Shown: positions 1 to 9,487, counted from the first letter of the stretch. The stretch is 64,000 bases of DNA from JANQPX01 sp041398025 (GCA_041398025.1 JAWKVM010000001.1:186001-250000), one strand, 5' to 3'. The notes: a model not told the origin generated them from the letters alone. Numbers and translations are program-made.

Positions 1-972
1 CTAGCGGGTCGATCGGACAGTATGCCTGATTGCGAGATCGGTCAACAAGTCCAGTGGAACCGCGGCTGACGGCTCGATCACGGCACTTTCGCTGTCGCCG
101 AAATCGTCCATCGGCTCGAGCTCGGGGAGCTGATGACGAAGCCAGGTCATCTGGCGTTTCGCATACTGCCTGGTCTTGGCGACGGCGCGCCGCACCGCCG
201 TGCCCAGGTCGAGCTCGCCGTTCAGATGGGCGAGCAGTTCCGGCACCGCCACGGCCTTCATCAGGGGAAGGTCCAAAGACAGGTTCTGCGCCCTCAGCAC
301 CATCAGCTCGTCGAGGGCGCCCGCATCGATCATGGCCTGAAGGCGGCGCTCGATGCGGCGATGCAGGGCGGCGCGCGGCGGCATCAGAGCGACGCCGACG
401 ATCGGCTCCGGCAGAACCGCGCGCTTGTGCGGCTGGGCGCGCCAGTAGAGGAGGGACTTGCCGGTCGCTTCCAGGACCTCGGCCGCGCGGATCAGGCGCT
501 GGCGATCGCCGGGCTCGAGCAGCGCCGCCTGCTCGGGATCGCGCTTGGCGAAGTCGTGATGAAAGCCGGGAACGCCGAGCTCAGCGAAGCGCTCGCTGGT
601 GCGTAGGCGGATCTCGGAGGGCACGTCGGGCACATTGGCGATGCCCTTCAGGAGCGCTTTCAGATAGAGCCCGGTGCCGCCGACCACGATCGGCACCCGC
701 TCCTGGCTCTTGATCTCGTCGATCACGCGGGTCGCCTGGCGCAGCCACTGGCCGGCCGAGCCCGGCTGGCCTGCGGACAGGTGACCATAGAGATAATGCG
801 GGGCGCGGTGATGATCGGCGAGGGTCGGGCGCGCGGTGATGATCCGAAGATCACGATATTGCTGCATGCTGTCGGCGTTGACGATCGCGCCGCCGATGCG
901 TTCGGCGAGATCGAGGGCGAGCGCCGACTTGCCGGAGCCGGTTGGGCCGCCGATGATGATCAAGCTGACCAT
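1..972 (-). CDS. miaA: tRNA dimethylallyltransferase MiaA
   Basis: Transfers a dimethylallyl group to N6 of A37 in tRNAs that read UNN codons; a cytosolic tRNA-modification enzyme. The 323-residue length is normal. A P-loop (GPTGSGKSA, residues 9-17) is followed by the substrate-binding DSMQQYRDL segment and a GGTGLYLKAL motif near residue 98, all typical of MiaA. The stop codon lies on the first three bases of the window, so the gene is complete but whatever follows it (often hfq in other proteobacteria) is out of view. The start is the ATG at 972. It is divergent from serB, whose start is only 78 bases away, so the two share a short promoter region. Confidence 0.96.
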   Translation of the reverse strand: MVSLIIIGGPTGSGKSALALDLAERIGGAIVNADSMQQYRDLRIITARPTLADHHRAPHYLYGHLSAGQPGSAGQWLRQATRVIDEIKSQERVPIVVGGTGLYLKALLKGIANVPDVPSEIRLRTSERFAELGVPGFHHDFAKRDPEQAALLEPGDRQRLIRAAEVLEATGKSLLYWRAQPHKRAVLPEPIVGVALMPPRAALHRRIERRLQAMIDAGALDELMVLRAQNLSLDLPLMKAVAVPELLAHLNGELDLGTAVRRAVAKTRQYAKRQMTWLRHQLPELEPMDDFGDSESAVIEPSAAVPLDLLTDLAIRHTVRSTR

Positions 973-1050
973 TCAGCAGCCACCCTTCGGCCGCGACCGC
1001 TGGAGAACAGGGGCTTGTGCGCGCGCGGAAAGGCCGTAAAAGAACGGGCC

Positions 1051-1941
1051 ATGTCCTGCACCCTCGTCGCCATCGCCGATCCCGAGACCGGTCCGCTCGA
1101 TGCAGCCCTGGTGGCCGGGCTCGCCAGCAGCTTCGACACGGAAGCGCGCTGGCTTGCCGCAAGCGAGGCGGCCGAGATGGCGATCGTCGGCCATGATCCG
1201 GCGAGCATCCGCGCGCGCGCTTTCGAGCTTGCCGCCGGCCTGTCCGCGCCGGTCGATCTCGCGCTGCTGCCGCCCGGCCCTCGGCGCAAGCGCCTGCTGA
1301 TCAGCGATATGGACAGCACCATGATCACGGTGGAGTGCATCGACGAGCTTGCCGATTTCGCCGGCGTCAAGGCCGAGGTGGCCGCGATCACGCGCCGCGC
1401 CATGAACGGGGAGCTGGACTTCGCCGGTGCGCTTGCCGAACGCGTGGCCCTCCTGGCGGGCCTGCCGGCCGAGGTGATCGACGAGGTCTATCGCGACCGC
1501 GTGCGCGCCATGCCGGGTGCTCGCATCCTGGTGCAGACCATGCGCCGCTGGGGGGCGGTGACCGCGCTGGTGTCCGGCGGCTTCGTGCCCTTTGCCGAGC
1601 GTGTCGCTCATGATCTCGGCTTCGAGACCGTGGTCGCCAATCGGCTGGAGGTCGTGCGCGGGCATCTGACCGGACGTGTCCTGCCGCCGATCACCGGCTC
1701 GCAAGCCAAGCTCTCCACCTTGACGCAGCTTATGCGCTCCCATGAACTTCGCCCTGATGAGACACTCGCTGTCGGCGATGGTGCCAACGACCTGCCCATG
1801 ATCGAGGCGGCCGGGCTTGGTGTCGCCTTTCGCCCTCACCGCATCCTGGCTGATGCGAGCGACGTCGTCATTCGAACGGCTGACCTTACCGCACTTCTCT
1901 ACCTACAGGGAGTCCCCAAAGCAGAATTTTTTGTCAAATAA
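1051..1941 (+). CDS. serB: Phosphoserine phosphatase SerB
   Basis: Dephosphorylates O-phosphoserine in the last step of serine synthesis. It is a HAD-superfamily enzyme of 296 residues. Motif I is DMDST (nucleophile Asp86), the motif II serine lies in VSGGF, and motif III/IV is GDGANDLPM. The N-terminal 70 residues form the ACT-like region common in proteobacterial SerB. The open frame extends upstream to 781 but overlaps miaA; the ATG at 1051 lies after miaA and gives the usual family length, so it was chosen. A bidirectional terminator-like hairpin follows about 100 bases downstream. Confidence 0.94.
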   Translation: MSCTLVAIADPETGPLDAALVAGLASSFDTEARWLAASEAAEMAIVGHDPASIRARAFELAAGLSAPVDLALLPPGPRRKRLLISDMDSTMITVECIDELADFAGVKAEVAAITRRAMNGELDFAGALAERVALLAGLPAEVIDEVYRDRVRAMPGARILVQTMRRWGAVTALVSGGFVPFAERVAHDLGFETVVANRLEVVRGHLTGRVLPPITGSQAKLSTLTQLMRSHELRPDETLAVGDGANDLPMIEAAGLGVAFRPHRILADASDVVIRTADLTALLYLQGVPKAEFFVK

Positions 1942-2046
1942 GTGATAATATCACCAGGAATACCTGGTATTAGCCGGATGGCGTCGATTGGCGGTACGCA
2001 GCACGGCTCTCGTCCACAGAGCGATGCCGGGCGCAACGGCAACAGA

Positions 2047-2079
2047 AAAAACCGCCGCGGGCAGCAGCCACGGCGGTTT
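2047..2079. terminator. Bidirectional intrinsic terminator between serB and the Do protease gene
   Basis: CCGCCG (2051-2056) pairs with CGGCGG (2070-2075). The stem is flanked by an A run on the left and TTTT on the right, so it can end transcription in both directions. It sits between two convergent genes, which is the expected place. Confidence 0.7.
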
Positions 2080-2129
2080 TCCTTTTTCAAGAATGCCCAT
2101 CCCCCTGACGTCGGCCGGGGGAGCGCGCG

Positions 2130-3686
2130 TCAGCCGTCGGCGAAGCGCAGCGCCACGAAGCGGAGATCGCCGCCGCGGTCGATCAGCAGCAGCACCGACT
2201 TCTTGTCATCGCTCAGCGCTTCGTTGACCTTGGCCGCCACCTCCGGCGGCGAGCTGACCTCCTCCTGGCCGACCTCGACGATGACGTCGCCCGGCCTGAG
2301 GTTCTCTTCGCCCGCGGTGCTGCCATCGGCGACCTCGGTGATGACCACGCCCTTGGTCTCGCCCGGCAGCTCGAAACGCTCGCGCATCTCGTCGGTGATC
2401 GTGGCGACGGTCACGCCGAGCGCGTCGATCGCGGACGAGCCGTCAGCGCCGCCGCCAAAGCTCTCACTGCCCTCTTCGGACAGGGCGGCGAGCTCGTCGT
2501 CTTCCGGCAGCTCGCCGAGCTCGACCTCGACATCCAGTTCCTCGCCGCGCCGCCAGAGGCGGACATGCACCGCCTTGCCGATCGGCGTCTCCGCGACGAT
2601 CCGCGGCAGGCCGCGCATGCGGTCGATCTTCTTGCCGTCGAACTCGAGCACCACGTCGCCGGGCTCGATTGCCGCCACTTCCGCCGGCCCGCCCGAGGTC
2701 ACGCTCGCCACCAGGGCGCCGCTCGCCTCGTCGAGGCCCATGCTTTCCGCGATCTCGTCGGTCACGGTCTGGATGCGCACGCCGAGCCAGCCGCGCTTCA
2801 CCCGGCCGTCCTCCTTGAGCGAATTGATCACCGGCACCGCAAGATTGGCGGGAATCGCGAAGCCGATGCCGACATTGCCGCCCGATGGCGAGAAGATCGC
2901 GGTGTTGATGCCGATCACCTTGCCATCGAGATTGAAGCTGGGGCCGCCGGAATTGCCGCGGTTGATCGGCGCATCCACCTGCAGAAAGTCGTCATAGGGG
3001 CCGGCCCGGATGTCGCGCGAGCGCGCCGAGATGATGCCGGCGGTCACCGTGTTGCCGAGGCCGAAGGGGTTGCCGATGGCGATCATCCAGTCACCGACCC
3101 GGACCTGATCGCTGTCGGCGAACTCGACCGAAGGGAAGGGGCCGTCGCTGTCCTTGATCTTCAGGAGCGCTAGGTCGGTCTTGGTGTCCTTGCCGATCAG
3201 CTCCGCCTCGTAGGTGGTGTCGTCGTTGAACACGACCTGGATCTCGTCGGCTTCGGCGATCACGTGATTGTTGGTGACGACATAGCCGATGGGATCGACC
3301 ACGAAGCCGGAGCCCAGCGACGAGGTGCGCCGGGTCTGCGGCGCCTGCTCGGGCGTGCGCTCGCGGTCGAAGAACTCGCGGAAGAAGTCCTCGAAGGGCG
3401 AGCCCGGCGGCGGCTGCGGAAACGGGAAGGCTTCCTCGCCGGCGCCGCCGGTGATCGCCTTCGACGTCGAGATGTTGACCACGGCGGGCGCGATATCGTC
3501 GACGATGTCGGCGAAGCTCTCCATCGGCGCGCGCGCTTCGACGCTCGCTGAGCTGATCAGACCGGCCGCGCACAGCACGCCGATGGCCAGCGCCACCGAG
3601 GACAATGTCCGGCAGACCCCGTCGAGGTGACAGCCAGCCTCTGCCAACGGGCGCGTTCCGAAAGCCAATGCTCTCACCAAACTCAT
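2130..3686 (-). CDS. degP: Do-family (DegP/HtrA) periplasmic serine protease
   Basis: Envelope protease/chaperone that degrades misfolded periplasmic proteins. An N-terminal hydrophobic export segment (residues 30-50) is followed by a trypsin-like domain with the full catalytic triad: His141 (TNNHVIAEA), Asp171 (KTDLALLK) and Ser246 (GNSGGPS). Two PDZ domains complete the 518-residue protein. The open frame extends to 3812. The ATG at 3686 was chosen because a GGAG sits 8 bases ahead of it; another ATG at 3692 is too close to that site. The next genes upstream on this strand are DUF2065, hflC and hflK, a neighbourhood common in alphaproteobacteria and one concerned with membrane and periplasmic protein quality control. 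DegQ or MucD would be equally valid names. Confidence 0.93.
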   Translation of the reverse strand: MSLVRALAFGTRPLAEAGCHLDGVCRTLSSVALAIGVLCAAGLISSASVEARAPMESFADIVDDIAPAVVNISTSKAITGGAGEEAFPFPQPPPGSPFEDFFREFFDRERTPEQAPQTRRTSSLGSGFVVDPIGYVVTNNHVIAEADEIQVVFNDDTTYEAELIGKDTKTDLALLKIKDSDGPFPSVEFADSDQVRVGDWMIAIGNPFGLGNTVTAGIISARSRDIRAGPYDDFLQVDAPINRGNSGGPSFNLDGKVIGINTAIFSPSGGNVGIGFAIPANLAVPVINSLKEDGRVKRGWLGVRIQTVTDEIAESMGLDEASGALVASVTSGGPAEVAAIEPGDVVLEFDGKKIDRMRGLPRIVAETPIGKAVHVRLWRRGEELDVEVELGELPEDDELAALSEEGSESFGGGADGSSAIDALGVTVATITDEMRERFELPGETKGVVITEVADGSTAGEENLRPGDVIVEVGQEEVSSPPEVAAKVNEALSDDKKSVLLLIDRGGDLRFVALRFADG

Positions 3687-3854
3687 GAACATTACTCCGC
3701 GAGATCTACACAGATCATATCGTATTGGTTGATTTTTGGGTCGGAACCTTCGCCGAGCCTCGCCACGGGATCTTGTCATCGATCCCATGGAAGTCAATGG
3801 TAGAGGCGACAAAGTTTTGTGATTTATGGTTGAAACGTGTCATCTATGTTCGCG

Positions 3855-4040
3855 TCATCCGCGCATAAGCCAAATCAGGAAAACGCCAACGGCGGCGATG
3901 GCGAGGCCGCCATTGCGCAGCTGGCTATTTTCCAGGGAAAGCGCGACCAATGCCGCCCGTTTCATGGCCCCGGGCGTCAGAGCCCAGAGAATGCCCTCCA
4001 GGACCAGAACGAGGGCAAGGGCGGTGGCGAGGTCGGACAT
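3855..4040 (-). CDS. DUF2065 small inner-membrane protein
   Basis: A 61-residue protein with two hydrophobic helices (residues 5-22 and 43-58) separated by a short charged loop, matching DUF2065, a small membrane family usually found beside hflK-hflC. Its function is unknown. The open frame starts further up at 4109, but the ATG at 4040 gives the family's normal length and has AGGA 9 bases upstream. It lies between hflC and the Do protease on the same strand. A strong terminator hairpin separates it from hflC, so it may need read-through or its own promoter. Confidence 0.85.
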   Translation of the reverse strand: MSDLATALALVLVLEGILWALTPGAMKRAALVALSLENSQLRNGGLAIAAVGVFLIWLMRG

Positions 4041-4103
4041 TGTAGCGCATCCTGTTTTTTCGTCTCTCAGCCGAACGGCAGGGCGGCCAACGCGTTCGCA
4101 CAG

Positions 4104-4149
4104 AAGCAAAAACCGCCCATCGACACCTCAACGCAGGGCCGATGGGCGG
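4104..4149 (-). terminator. Intrinsic terminator downstream of hflC
   Basis: CCGCCCATCG (4113-4122) and CGATGGGCGG (4140-4149) form a perfect 10-bp stem with a 17-base loop. Read on the minus strand the stem is followed by TTTTTGCTT. It lies 64 bases after the hflC stop codon and before DUF2065. Confidence 0.8.
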
Positions 4150-4212
4150 CTGTCGCCGATCCGCGTCCGAGCACTTCCGGTCGCCAGGACCGGCCGTGCT
4201 CGTCAAGGCTCG

Positions 4213-5205
4213 CTACTCGATCTTGACCGAGTTGCTCTGATCGATCACCTGACCCAGCTCCTGGTTCGACGCCTCGGGCTGGCTCGTTCCCGCCGAGCCG
4301 GCGGTCCGGGGTGACTGGCCGGCGCGTGCCTCCTGCGGCAGCTCGGTCGCCGAGCTGCCGAAGAAGCGGAAAAATTCGCCGTCCGGGGACAGCACGAAGC
4401 TGGTGTTGTCGTCGGCAAGCGCGCCGCGATAGGCCTGCATCGAGCGGTAGAAGCTGAAGAAGTCGATGTCCTGGCCGAAGGACTCGGCGAAGATCCGGGT
4501 CGCCTCGGCGTCGCCCTGACCGCGGATGATCTGCGCCTTCTTCTGAGCTTCGGCGATGATCACCCGGCGCTCGCGATCGGCTGATGCGCGAATGCGCTGG
4601 CCGAGCTCGTAACCCTGGGCGCGCAGCTCCTTCGCCTCGCGCTCGCGCTCGGTCTGCATCCGCCGGTAGATCGCCTCGCTGTTCTCCTGCGGAAGATCGG
4701 CGCGCTTGATGCGCACGTCGACCACGTCGACGCCGAACGACTTCACGCGCGAATTGGCGTCCGTCTCGATCCGCTCCATGAGGGCGGCGCGATCGGCCGA
4801 GAGCACCGAGAACAGCGGCGTGTCGCCGAGAACCTTGCGCAAGGAAGCGTCGAGCACCGTGTCGATGCGGCGGCGCAGGCCGTCCTCGTCGCGCACCGCC
4901 TGATAGAAGCGCTGCGGATCGACGATGCGATAGCGGGCAAACGCGTCGACCACCAGCCGCTTCTGGTCGCCGAGGATGACCTCCTCGGCGGGGGCGTCGA
5001 AGTCGAGCACGCGGCGGTCGATATAGACCACGTTCTGCAGGAACGGCAGCTTGAAATGCAGGCCCGGCTCGGTGACCGTGCGGATGAAGCGGCCGAACTG
5101 CAGGACCAGCGCCTGCTGGGTCTCGTAGACCGTGTAGACGCTGCCGAAGACCGCCAGCACCGCGAGGCCGGCTATGACCGCCAGGATCATGAGGGCGCGG
5201 CTCAT
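4213..5205 (-). CDS. hflC: Membrane protease modulator HflC
   Basis: SPFH-domain protein that, with HflK, forms a large membrane complex around the FtsH protease and modulates turnover of membrane proteins. The 330 residues begin with one transmembrane anchor (about 5-25), then the prohibitin/SPFH domain, then a long charged coiled-coil region (about 170-235, rich in ERE and AQKKAQII). The C-terminal tail is low-complexity and variable. The start codon overlaps the hflK stop by four bases (ATGA), indicating translational coupling in an hflK-hflC operon. Confidence 0.95.
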   Translation of the reverse strand: MSRALMILAVIAGLAVLAVFGSVYTVYETQQALVLQFGRFIRTVTEPGLHFKLPFLQNVVYIDRRVLDFDAPAEEVILGDQKRLVVDAFARYRIVDPQRFYQAVRDEDGLRRRIDTVLDASLRKVLGDTPLFSVLSADRAALMERIETDANSRVKSFGVDVVDVRIKRADLPQENSEAIYRRMQTEREREAKELRAQGYELGQRIRASADRERRVIIAEAQKKAQIIRGQGDAEATRIFAESFGQDIDFFSFYRSMQAYRGALADDNTSFVLSPDGEFFRFFGSSATELPQEARAGQSPRTAGSAGTSQPEASNQELGQVIDQSNSVKIE

Positions 5206-6392
5206 TGACTGTCTCCCATGCTGCCGTTCGCGCCGTTCGCGCCGAGGCTGCGCTGGCTGGCGCGCTTCTCCAGCTCCGGCAGCGGCAGATAGGGCACGAC
5301 GCCGTTGGCACCGCTGGCCGAGCCGTCGATCAGCACCTTGTTCATGTTGCTGAGCACATCTTCCATCGTCTCGAGATAGAGGCGGCGGGTGGTCACGTCG
5401 GGTGCCTTGGCATATTCGTTGTACACCGCGACGAAGCGCTGGGCGTCACCGTCGGCGCGCGCCACCACCTCCTGCGCGTAGGCCTCCGCCTCCTGCTCCA
5501 TCTTGACCGCATCGCCGCGGGCACGGGGCAGGATGTCGTTCTGGTAGGTCTCGGCCTCGTTCTGCGCGCGTTCGCGGTCTGCCTGGGCGCGCTGCACGTC
5601 GCGGAAGGCATCGATCACCTCGTCGGGCGGATCGACCTTCTGGACCTGCACTTCCTGCACGGAAATGCCGGCGCCGTACTCGTTCAGGATCGACTGGATC
5701 TGTTCACGCGCATCGTTCTCGATCTGGGCGCGGGCTTCGGTGGTCGCTTCGGCAAACGGGGTCTGGCCGATGATCTCGCGCATCACGCTCTCGGCCACCG
5801 CCTTCACCGTGATCTCCGGATCGCGGATCTTGAACAGGAAATCCTCGGGGCGATCGATGTACCAGAGGACCACGAAATTGATGTCGACGATGTTCTCGTC
5901 GCCGGTCAGCATCAGGCTTTCATTGTTGATCTCGCGCCCGGTCTCGCCGCGGCCCAGGGTGCCGCCGACCGAACGGAAGCCGACCTCGACGCGATTGACG
6001 CGGGTGACCTTCGGCGTGAGCACGGTCTCGATCGGCGAGGGCCAGTGCCAATGCAGCCCCGGCTCCCTGACCGCGACCTGCTTGCCGAAGCGCAGCACGA
6101 CGCCTTCCTCTTCCTGCTGGACGCGATAGATCCCGCTCGCCAGCCAGAGGCCGAGCAGCACCAGGGGAATGATGATCAGCGGCTTCTTGCTGCCGCCGCC
6201 GAAGCTGAAGCCGCCGCCGCCGGATCCGCCGCCGCCCGGAAAGATCTTCTTCACCTTCTCCTGAGATCGCCGCAATAACTCTTCGAGGTCGGGCGGCTGC
6301 TGTCCGCCGCCACCGCCGCCGCCCGGGCGTCCGCCCCAGGGGCCCTGGCCGCCACCGCCTTGCCAGCCGCCACCTTGATTATTCCAAGGCAT
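5202..6392 (-). CDS. hflK: Membrane protease modulator HflK
   Basis: Partner of HflC in the FtsH-associated complex. The 396-residue protein opens with a cytosolic Gly/Trp/Gln-rich tail (residues 1-60, WNNQGGGWQGGGGQ), typical of HflK. A transmembrane segment follows near residues 75-92, then the SPFH domain and a helical region rich in Ala and Glu. The open frame extends to 6566. The ATG at 6392 gives the canonical MPWNNQ start and has an AGGAGAGG ribosome site upstream. It is divergent from mrp. Confidence 0.95.
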   Translation of the reverse strand: MPWNNQGGGWQGGGGQGPWGGRPGGGGGGGQQPPDLEELLRRSQEKVKKIFPGGGGSGGGGFSFGGGSKKPLIIIPLVLLGLWLASGIYRVQQEEEGVVLRFGKQVAVREPGLHWHWPSPIETVLTPKVTRVNRVEVGFRSVGGTLGRGETGREINNESLMLTGDENIVDINFVVLWYIDRPEDFLFKIRDPEITVKAVAESVMREIIGQTPFAEATTEARAQIENDAREQIQSILNEYGAGISVQEVQVQKVDPPDEVIDAFRDVQRAQADRERAQNEAETYQNDILPRARGDAVKMEQEAEAYAQEVVARADGDAQRFVAVYNEYAKAPDVTTRRLYLETMEDVLSNMNKVLIDGSASGANGVVPYLPLPELEKRASQRSLGANGANGSMGDSQ

Positions 6393-6456
6393 CGATCGAT
6401 TACCTCTCCTGCTGCGGATGGGTCGCCTCGAGGGCTTTGCCCCGAACCCCGGGTCT

Positions 6457-6462
6457 ATTATA
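6457..6462 (-). promoter_or_regulatory. Candidate -10 box for the hflKC operon
   Basis: A perfect TATAAT on the minus strand, 65 bases upstream of the hflK start, in the short divergent region shared with mrp. No good -35 hexamer is visible at 17 bases, so the promoter is only a candidate. Confidence 0.35.
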
Positions 6463-6550
6463 TCAACGTCACCAGGTTGGCCAGGGCGTTTGGCCCAAAC
6501 GTCTCGTTTCCGATCACCCCTATATGTTGCGTCAACGGATGTCTTCAACC

Positions 6551-7711
6551 ATGCCCGAGATAACAAAAGATAACGTGCTGAATGTTCTCACCAAGATCAA
6601 CGATCCGGCCAAGGGGCGGAGCGTGATCGAGCTCGGCATGGTTTCTGGTATCGTGGTCAAGGGCGGCAATGTCGGTTTCGCCCTCGAGATCGAGCCGAGC
6701 GAGGCCGAGGCCAAGGAGCCGCTGCGCCAGGCCTGCGAAGACGCGGTCATGACGCTTCCCGGCGTGACCTCGGTGACCGCCGTGCTCACCGCCGAACGCG
6801 CGGCGGGCGCCGCTCCCCGCCAGGCAGCCCCCCGCCAGGTGGCGCAGGGCTCCGGCAACATGGCGCCCGGCGGGGGACCTGCCGGCCTCGGCGGCAAGCC
6901 GGAGCTTCCGGGCATCCGCCACGTGGTCGCGGTCGCGTCGGGCAAGGGCGGGGTCGGCAAGTCGACCACCTCGACCAATCTCGCCCTCGCGCTTGCGGCG
7001 CGCGGCCTCCGGGTCGGCGTGCTCGATGCCGACATCTACGGTCCGTCGCAGCCGCGCATGCTCGGCGTCACCGGCAAGCCCAGCAGTCCCGACGGCAAGA
7101 AGCTGATGCCGATGCGGAATTTCGGCATCAAGGTCATGTCCATGGGCTTTCTGGTGGACGAGGACGCGCCGATGATCTGGCGCGGGCCGATGGTGCAGAG
7201 CGCCATCCAGCAGATGCTGAACGACGTCGAGTGGGGCGAGCTCGACTATCTCGTGGTCGATCTGCCGCCCGGCACCGGTGACGCCCAGCTCACCATGGCG
7301 CAGCGCGTGCCGCTCGCCGGCGCGGTCATCGTCTCGACCCCGCAGGACATCGCGCTGCTCGATGCCAGAAAGGCGCTCAACATGTTCCGCAAGGTCGACG
7401 TGCCCGTGCTCGGCATCGTCGAGAACATGAGCTATTTCGCCTGTCCCCATTGCGGCGAGCGCAGCGACATCTTCAGCCATGGCGGTGCGCGCGAGACGGC
7501 GGAGCAATATGGCGTCGACTTTCTCGGCGAGATCCCGCTGGACATCGGCATCCGCGAGAACAGCGACCGCGGACGGCCGCCCGTGGTGTCCGATCCGGAG
7601 GGGCCGCAGGCGCGCTGCTACCTCGATATCGCCGATGCCGTCATCGCCCGGCTGGACGCCAATACATCAATCTCGCGCAAAACATTTCCCAAAATCACTT
7701 TTGACAACTAG
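6551..7711 (+). CDS. mrp: Iron-sulfur cluster carrier ATPase Mrp/ApbC
   Basis: P-loop scaffold that binds and transfers Fe-S clusters in the cytosol. The 386 residues contain an N-terminal MIP18-like domain (1-85), an Ala/Pro/Gln-rich linker (85-118) and the ParA-type NTPase domain. The deviant Walker A GKGGVGKS is at 131-138, and the cluster-binding CPHC pair (Cys298 and Cys301) follows the ENMSYF segment. The open frame begins upstream at 6437. The ATG at 6551 (MPEITKDNVL) matches the usual family start; an alternative ATG at 6524 would add nine residues. It stands alone and a hairpin with a T run follows it. Confidence 0.94.
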   Translation: MPEITKDNVLNVLTKINDPAKGRSVIELGMVSGIVVKGGNVGFALEIEPSEAEAKEPLRQACEDAVMTLPGVTSVTAVLTAERAAGAAPRQAAPRQVAQGSGNMAPGGGPAGLGGKPELPGIRHVVAVASGKGGVGKSTTSTNLALALAARGLRVGVLDADIYGPSQPRMLGVTGKPSSPDGKKLMPMRNFGIKVMSMGFLVDEDAPMIWRGPMVQSAIQQMLNDVEWGELDYLVVDLPPGTGDAQLTMAQRVPLAGAVIVSTPQDIALLDARKALNMFRKVDVPVLGIVENMSYFACPHCGERSDIFSHGGARETAEQYGVDFLGEIPLDIGIRENSDRGRPPVVSDPEGPQARCYLDIADAVIARLDANTSISRKTFPKITFDN

Positions 7712-7737
7712 TATGCGCGCCCAATCGGCGCCGGATG

Positions 7738-7771
7738 GGCTGCGACGCTGCAGCCGATCTCGCGTTTTTTT
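7738..7771 (+). terminator. Probable terminator after mrp
   Basis: GGCTGC (7738-7743) can pair with GCAGCC (7750-7755). Alternatively an outer GCGA/TCGC pair (7742-7745 with 7760-7763) brings the stem directly next to a seven-T run. It lies 27 bases after the mrp stop. Confidence 0.5.
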
Positions 7772-7801
7772 GGCCTCAATCACCATTGACTTGCAAAAGC
7801 C

Positions 7802-9487
7802 ATGATTGAAGCGTCGCGCAGTTTGGGTTGTCGTCGGGCCGGCCTCGGTCGCGGACGTTCTGCTCTTTTGTCGATTGCCGTCCTGCTTGCCGCCATGCCG
7901 GCCGCGGCCGGCGAACGCCTCGCGCTGGTCATCGGCAATGGCGATTACGACCATGCGGCCCCGCTCGCGCATGTTCAGAGCGACATGGCGGTGATGGCGG
8001 ATACCTTGCGCAGCCTCGATTTCGACGTCGAAACGCTGACCGATCTCGATCGCGCGGCGATGCAGGCGACCATCGAGGCCTTCGGCCGGCGCATCGACCA
8101 GGCGGGCAAGGAGACCATCGGCCTGATGTTCTACGCCGGGCATGGCTTCCAGCTCGACGGATCGAACTATCTCCTGCCGGTCGATGCCGAGATCAGGGAT
8201 GCAGCCAAGGTCGGCGAGGCAGCGATCGATCTCGACCTGGCGCTCGCCGAGATCGCCTTTGCCGCCAATGATCACAAGCTGGTCATTCTCGACGTGCCTG
8301 CCGACCAGTCGGTCGGCCGCGACCTCGGCGCCAAGCCGGGCCTCGCGGCGATCGATGCGCCGATGGGCACGCTGGTGGCGTTCAACGTGCAGCCCGGGAT
8401 CGAGCTGGAATCGACGCCCTATGAGGGCCTCTATCCTCTGGCGCTCGCCAGCGTCATGGCCAAGCCCGGTTTCACGGTCGAGCAGGTCTTCCAGGAGGTT
8501 CGCCTGGATGTCGTCGAGGCGACCGACGGCGTGCAGATCCCGTGGGAGGCGTCCGCGCTGACCAGTCCGGTCTATCTCGCCGGACCGCCGGCGGAGCAGA
8601 GAACCCGATCGGTGATGATCGGCGGCGATCGCGGCAGGGCTTTCGCAGGCGTCGATCCGCGCACGGTCGATCTGGTGTTCTGGACCAGCATCAAGGATAG
8701 CGAGGATCCCTCGGATTTCGCCGAGTATCTGAACGATTTCCCGGACGGCGTCTTCAGAGCGCTTGCCCAGCGCCGGCTCGAGAGCCTGGAGGACAGCGGT
8801 GCTGCGGCGATCGAGGACGACGATGAGGCCGCACCTCGCGTCGAGACGATCGACGAGCGCCTGATCACGCAAAGGCGCGCCAATGTCCGGGCGGAGCCGA
8901 GCAGCAGCGGCGTCATCGTCGCCACGCTCGAACCGAACCAGACCGTCGAGGTGACCGGCGAGGTGGTCGCGAGCGACTGGTTCAGGGTCAGCCTCGGCGC
9001 CGAGATCGAGGCCTATATCTGGGCGCCTCTCCTCGGCACCACGCCGCCGCCGGCAGACCTGGAGGTCGGCCTGCTGGCGACCCTGCCGCCGAGCAAGAGC
9101 ACGCTGCTCGGCCAATGGCACGGCGAGTATCAATGCCAGTGGGACAGCATCGGCTTCACCCTCGATATCGCCGATCCGCCGACCGGCGCCGCCGAAGCCA
9201 TCGACGCGGTCTTTTCCTTCTATCCCCTGCCGGGCACGCCGTCGCATCCCGCCGGCAGCTTCGCCATGAGCGGCGACTACGATCCGGAAGACGGCACGAT
9301 CATCCTGAAGAGCGGCGACTGGATCGACCGGCCGCTCGGCCTGCAGCGGCATGATCTGGCCGGCCGCGCCCAGATCGGCGGGGCCGCGATTGCCGGCCGC
9401 ATCGAGACCCCGGGCTGCAGCGAGTTCCACCTGGCCCGCGATTCACGCGGAGGGCAGCCGACAGCGCAAACCCTGTCGGCGCAATGA
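7802..9487 (+). CDS. Secreted caspase-fold protein lacking the catalytic Cys, with SH3-like domain
   Basis: A 561-residue exported protein: signal peptide (about 18-37, AAMPAAAG), a peptidase C14/metacaspase p20-like domain (38-260), a charged linker, an SH3-like domain (353-411, ITQRRANVRAEPSSS) and a C-terminal beta-rich region (430-550). The p20 landmarks are clear: ALVIGNGDY, the catalytic His114 in FYAGHGFQLDG and the LAAIDAPMGTL segment. The cysteine motif normally reads ILDACRDN. Here it is ILDVPADQ, so the nucleophile is Pro166, and no other Cys lies in the domain. The protein is therefore predicted to be a non-proteolytic pseudo-caspase. A CsgG-like lipoprotein gene follows 42 bases after its stop on the same strand, so the two probably work together in the periplasm. 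No partner enzyme is known from the sequence. Confidence 0.85.
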   Translation: MIEASRSLGCRRAGLGRGRSALLSIAVLLAAMPAAAGERLALVIGNGDYDHAAPLAHVQSDMAVMADTLRSLDFDVETLTDLDRAAMQATIEAFGRRIDQAGKETIGLMFYAGHGFQLDGSNYLLPVDAEIRDAAKVGEAAIDLDLALAEIAFAANDHKLVILDVPADQSVGRDLGAKPGLAAIDAPMGTLVAFNVQPGIELESTPYEGLYPLALASVMAKPGFTVEQVFQEVRLDVVEATDGVQIPWEASALTSPVYLAGPPAEQRTRSVMIGGDRGRAFAGVDPRTVDLVFWTSIKDSEDPSDFAEYLNDFPDGVFRALAQRRLESLEDSGAAAIEDDDEAAPRVETIDERLITQRRANVRAEPSSSGVIVATLEPNQTVEVTGEVVASDWFRVSLGAEIEAYIWAPLLGTTPPPADLEVGLLATLPPSKSTLLGQWHGEYQCQWDSIGFTLDIADPPTGAAEAIDAVFSFYPLPGTPSHPAGSFAMSGDYDPEDGTIILKSGDWIDRPLGLQRHDLAGRAQIGGAAIAGRIETPGCSEFHLARDSRGGQPTAQTLSAQ

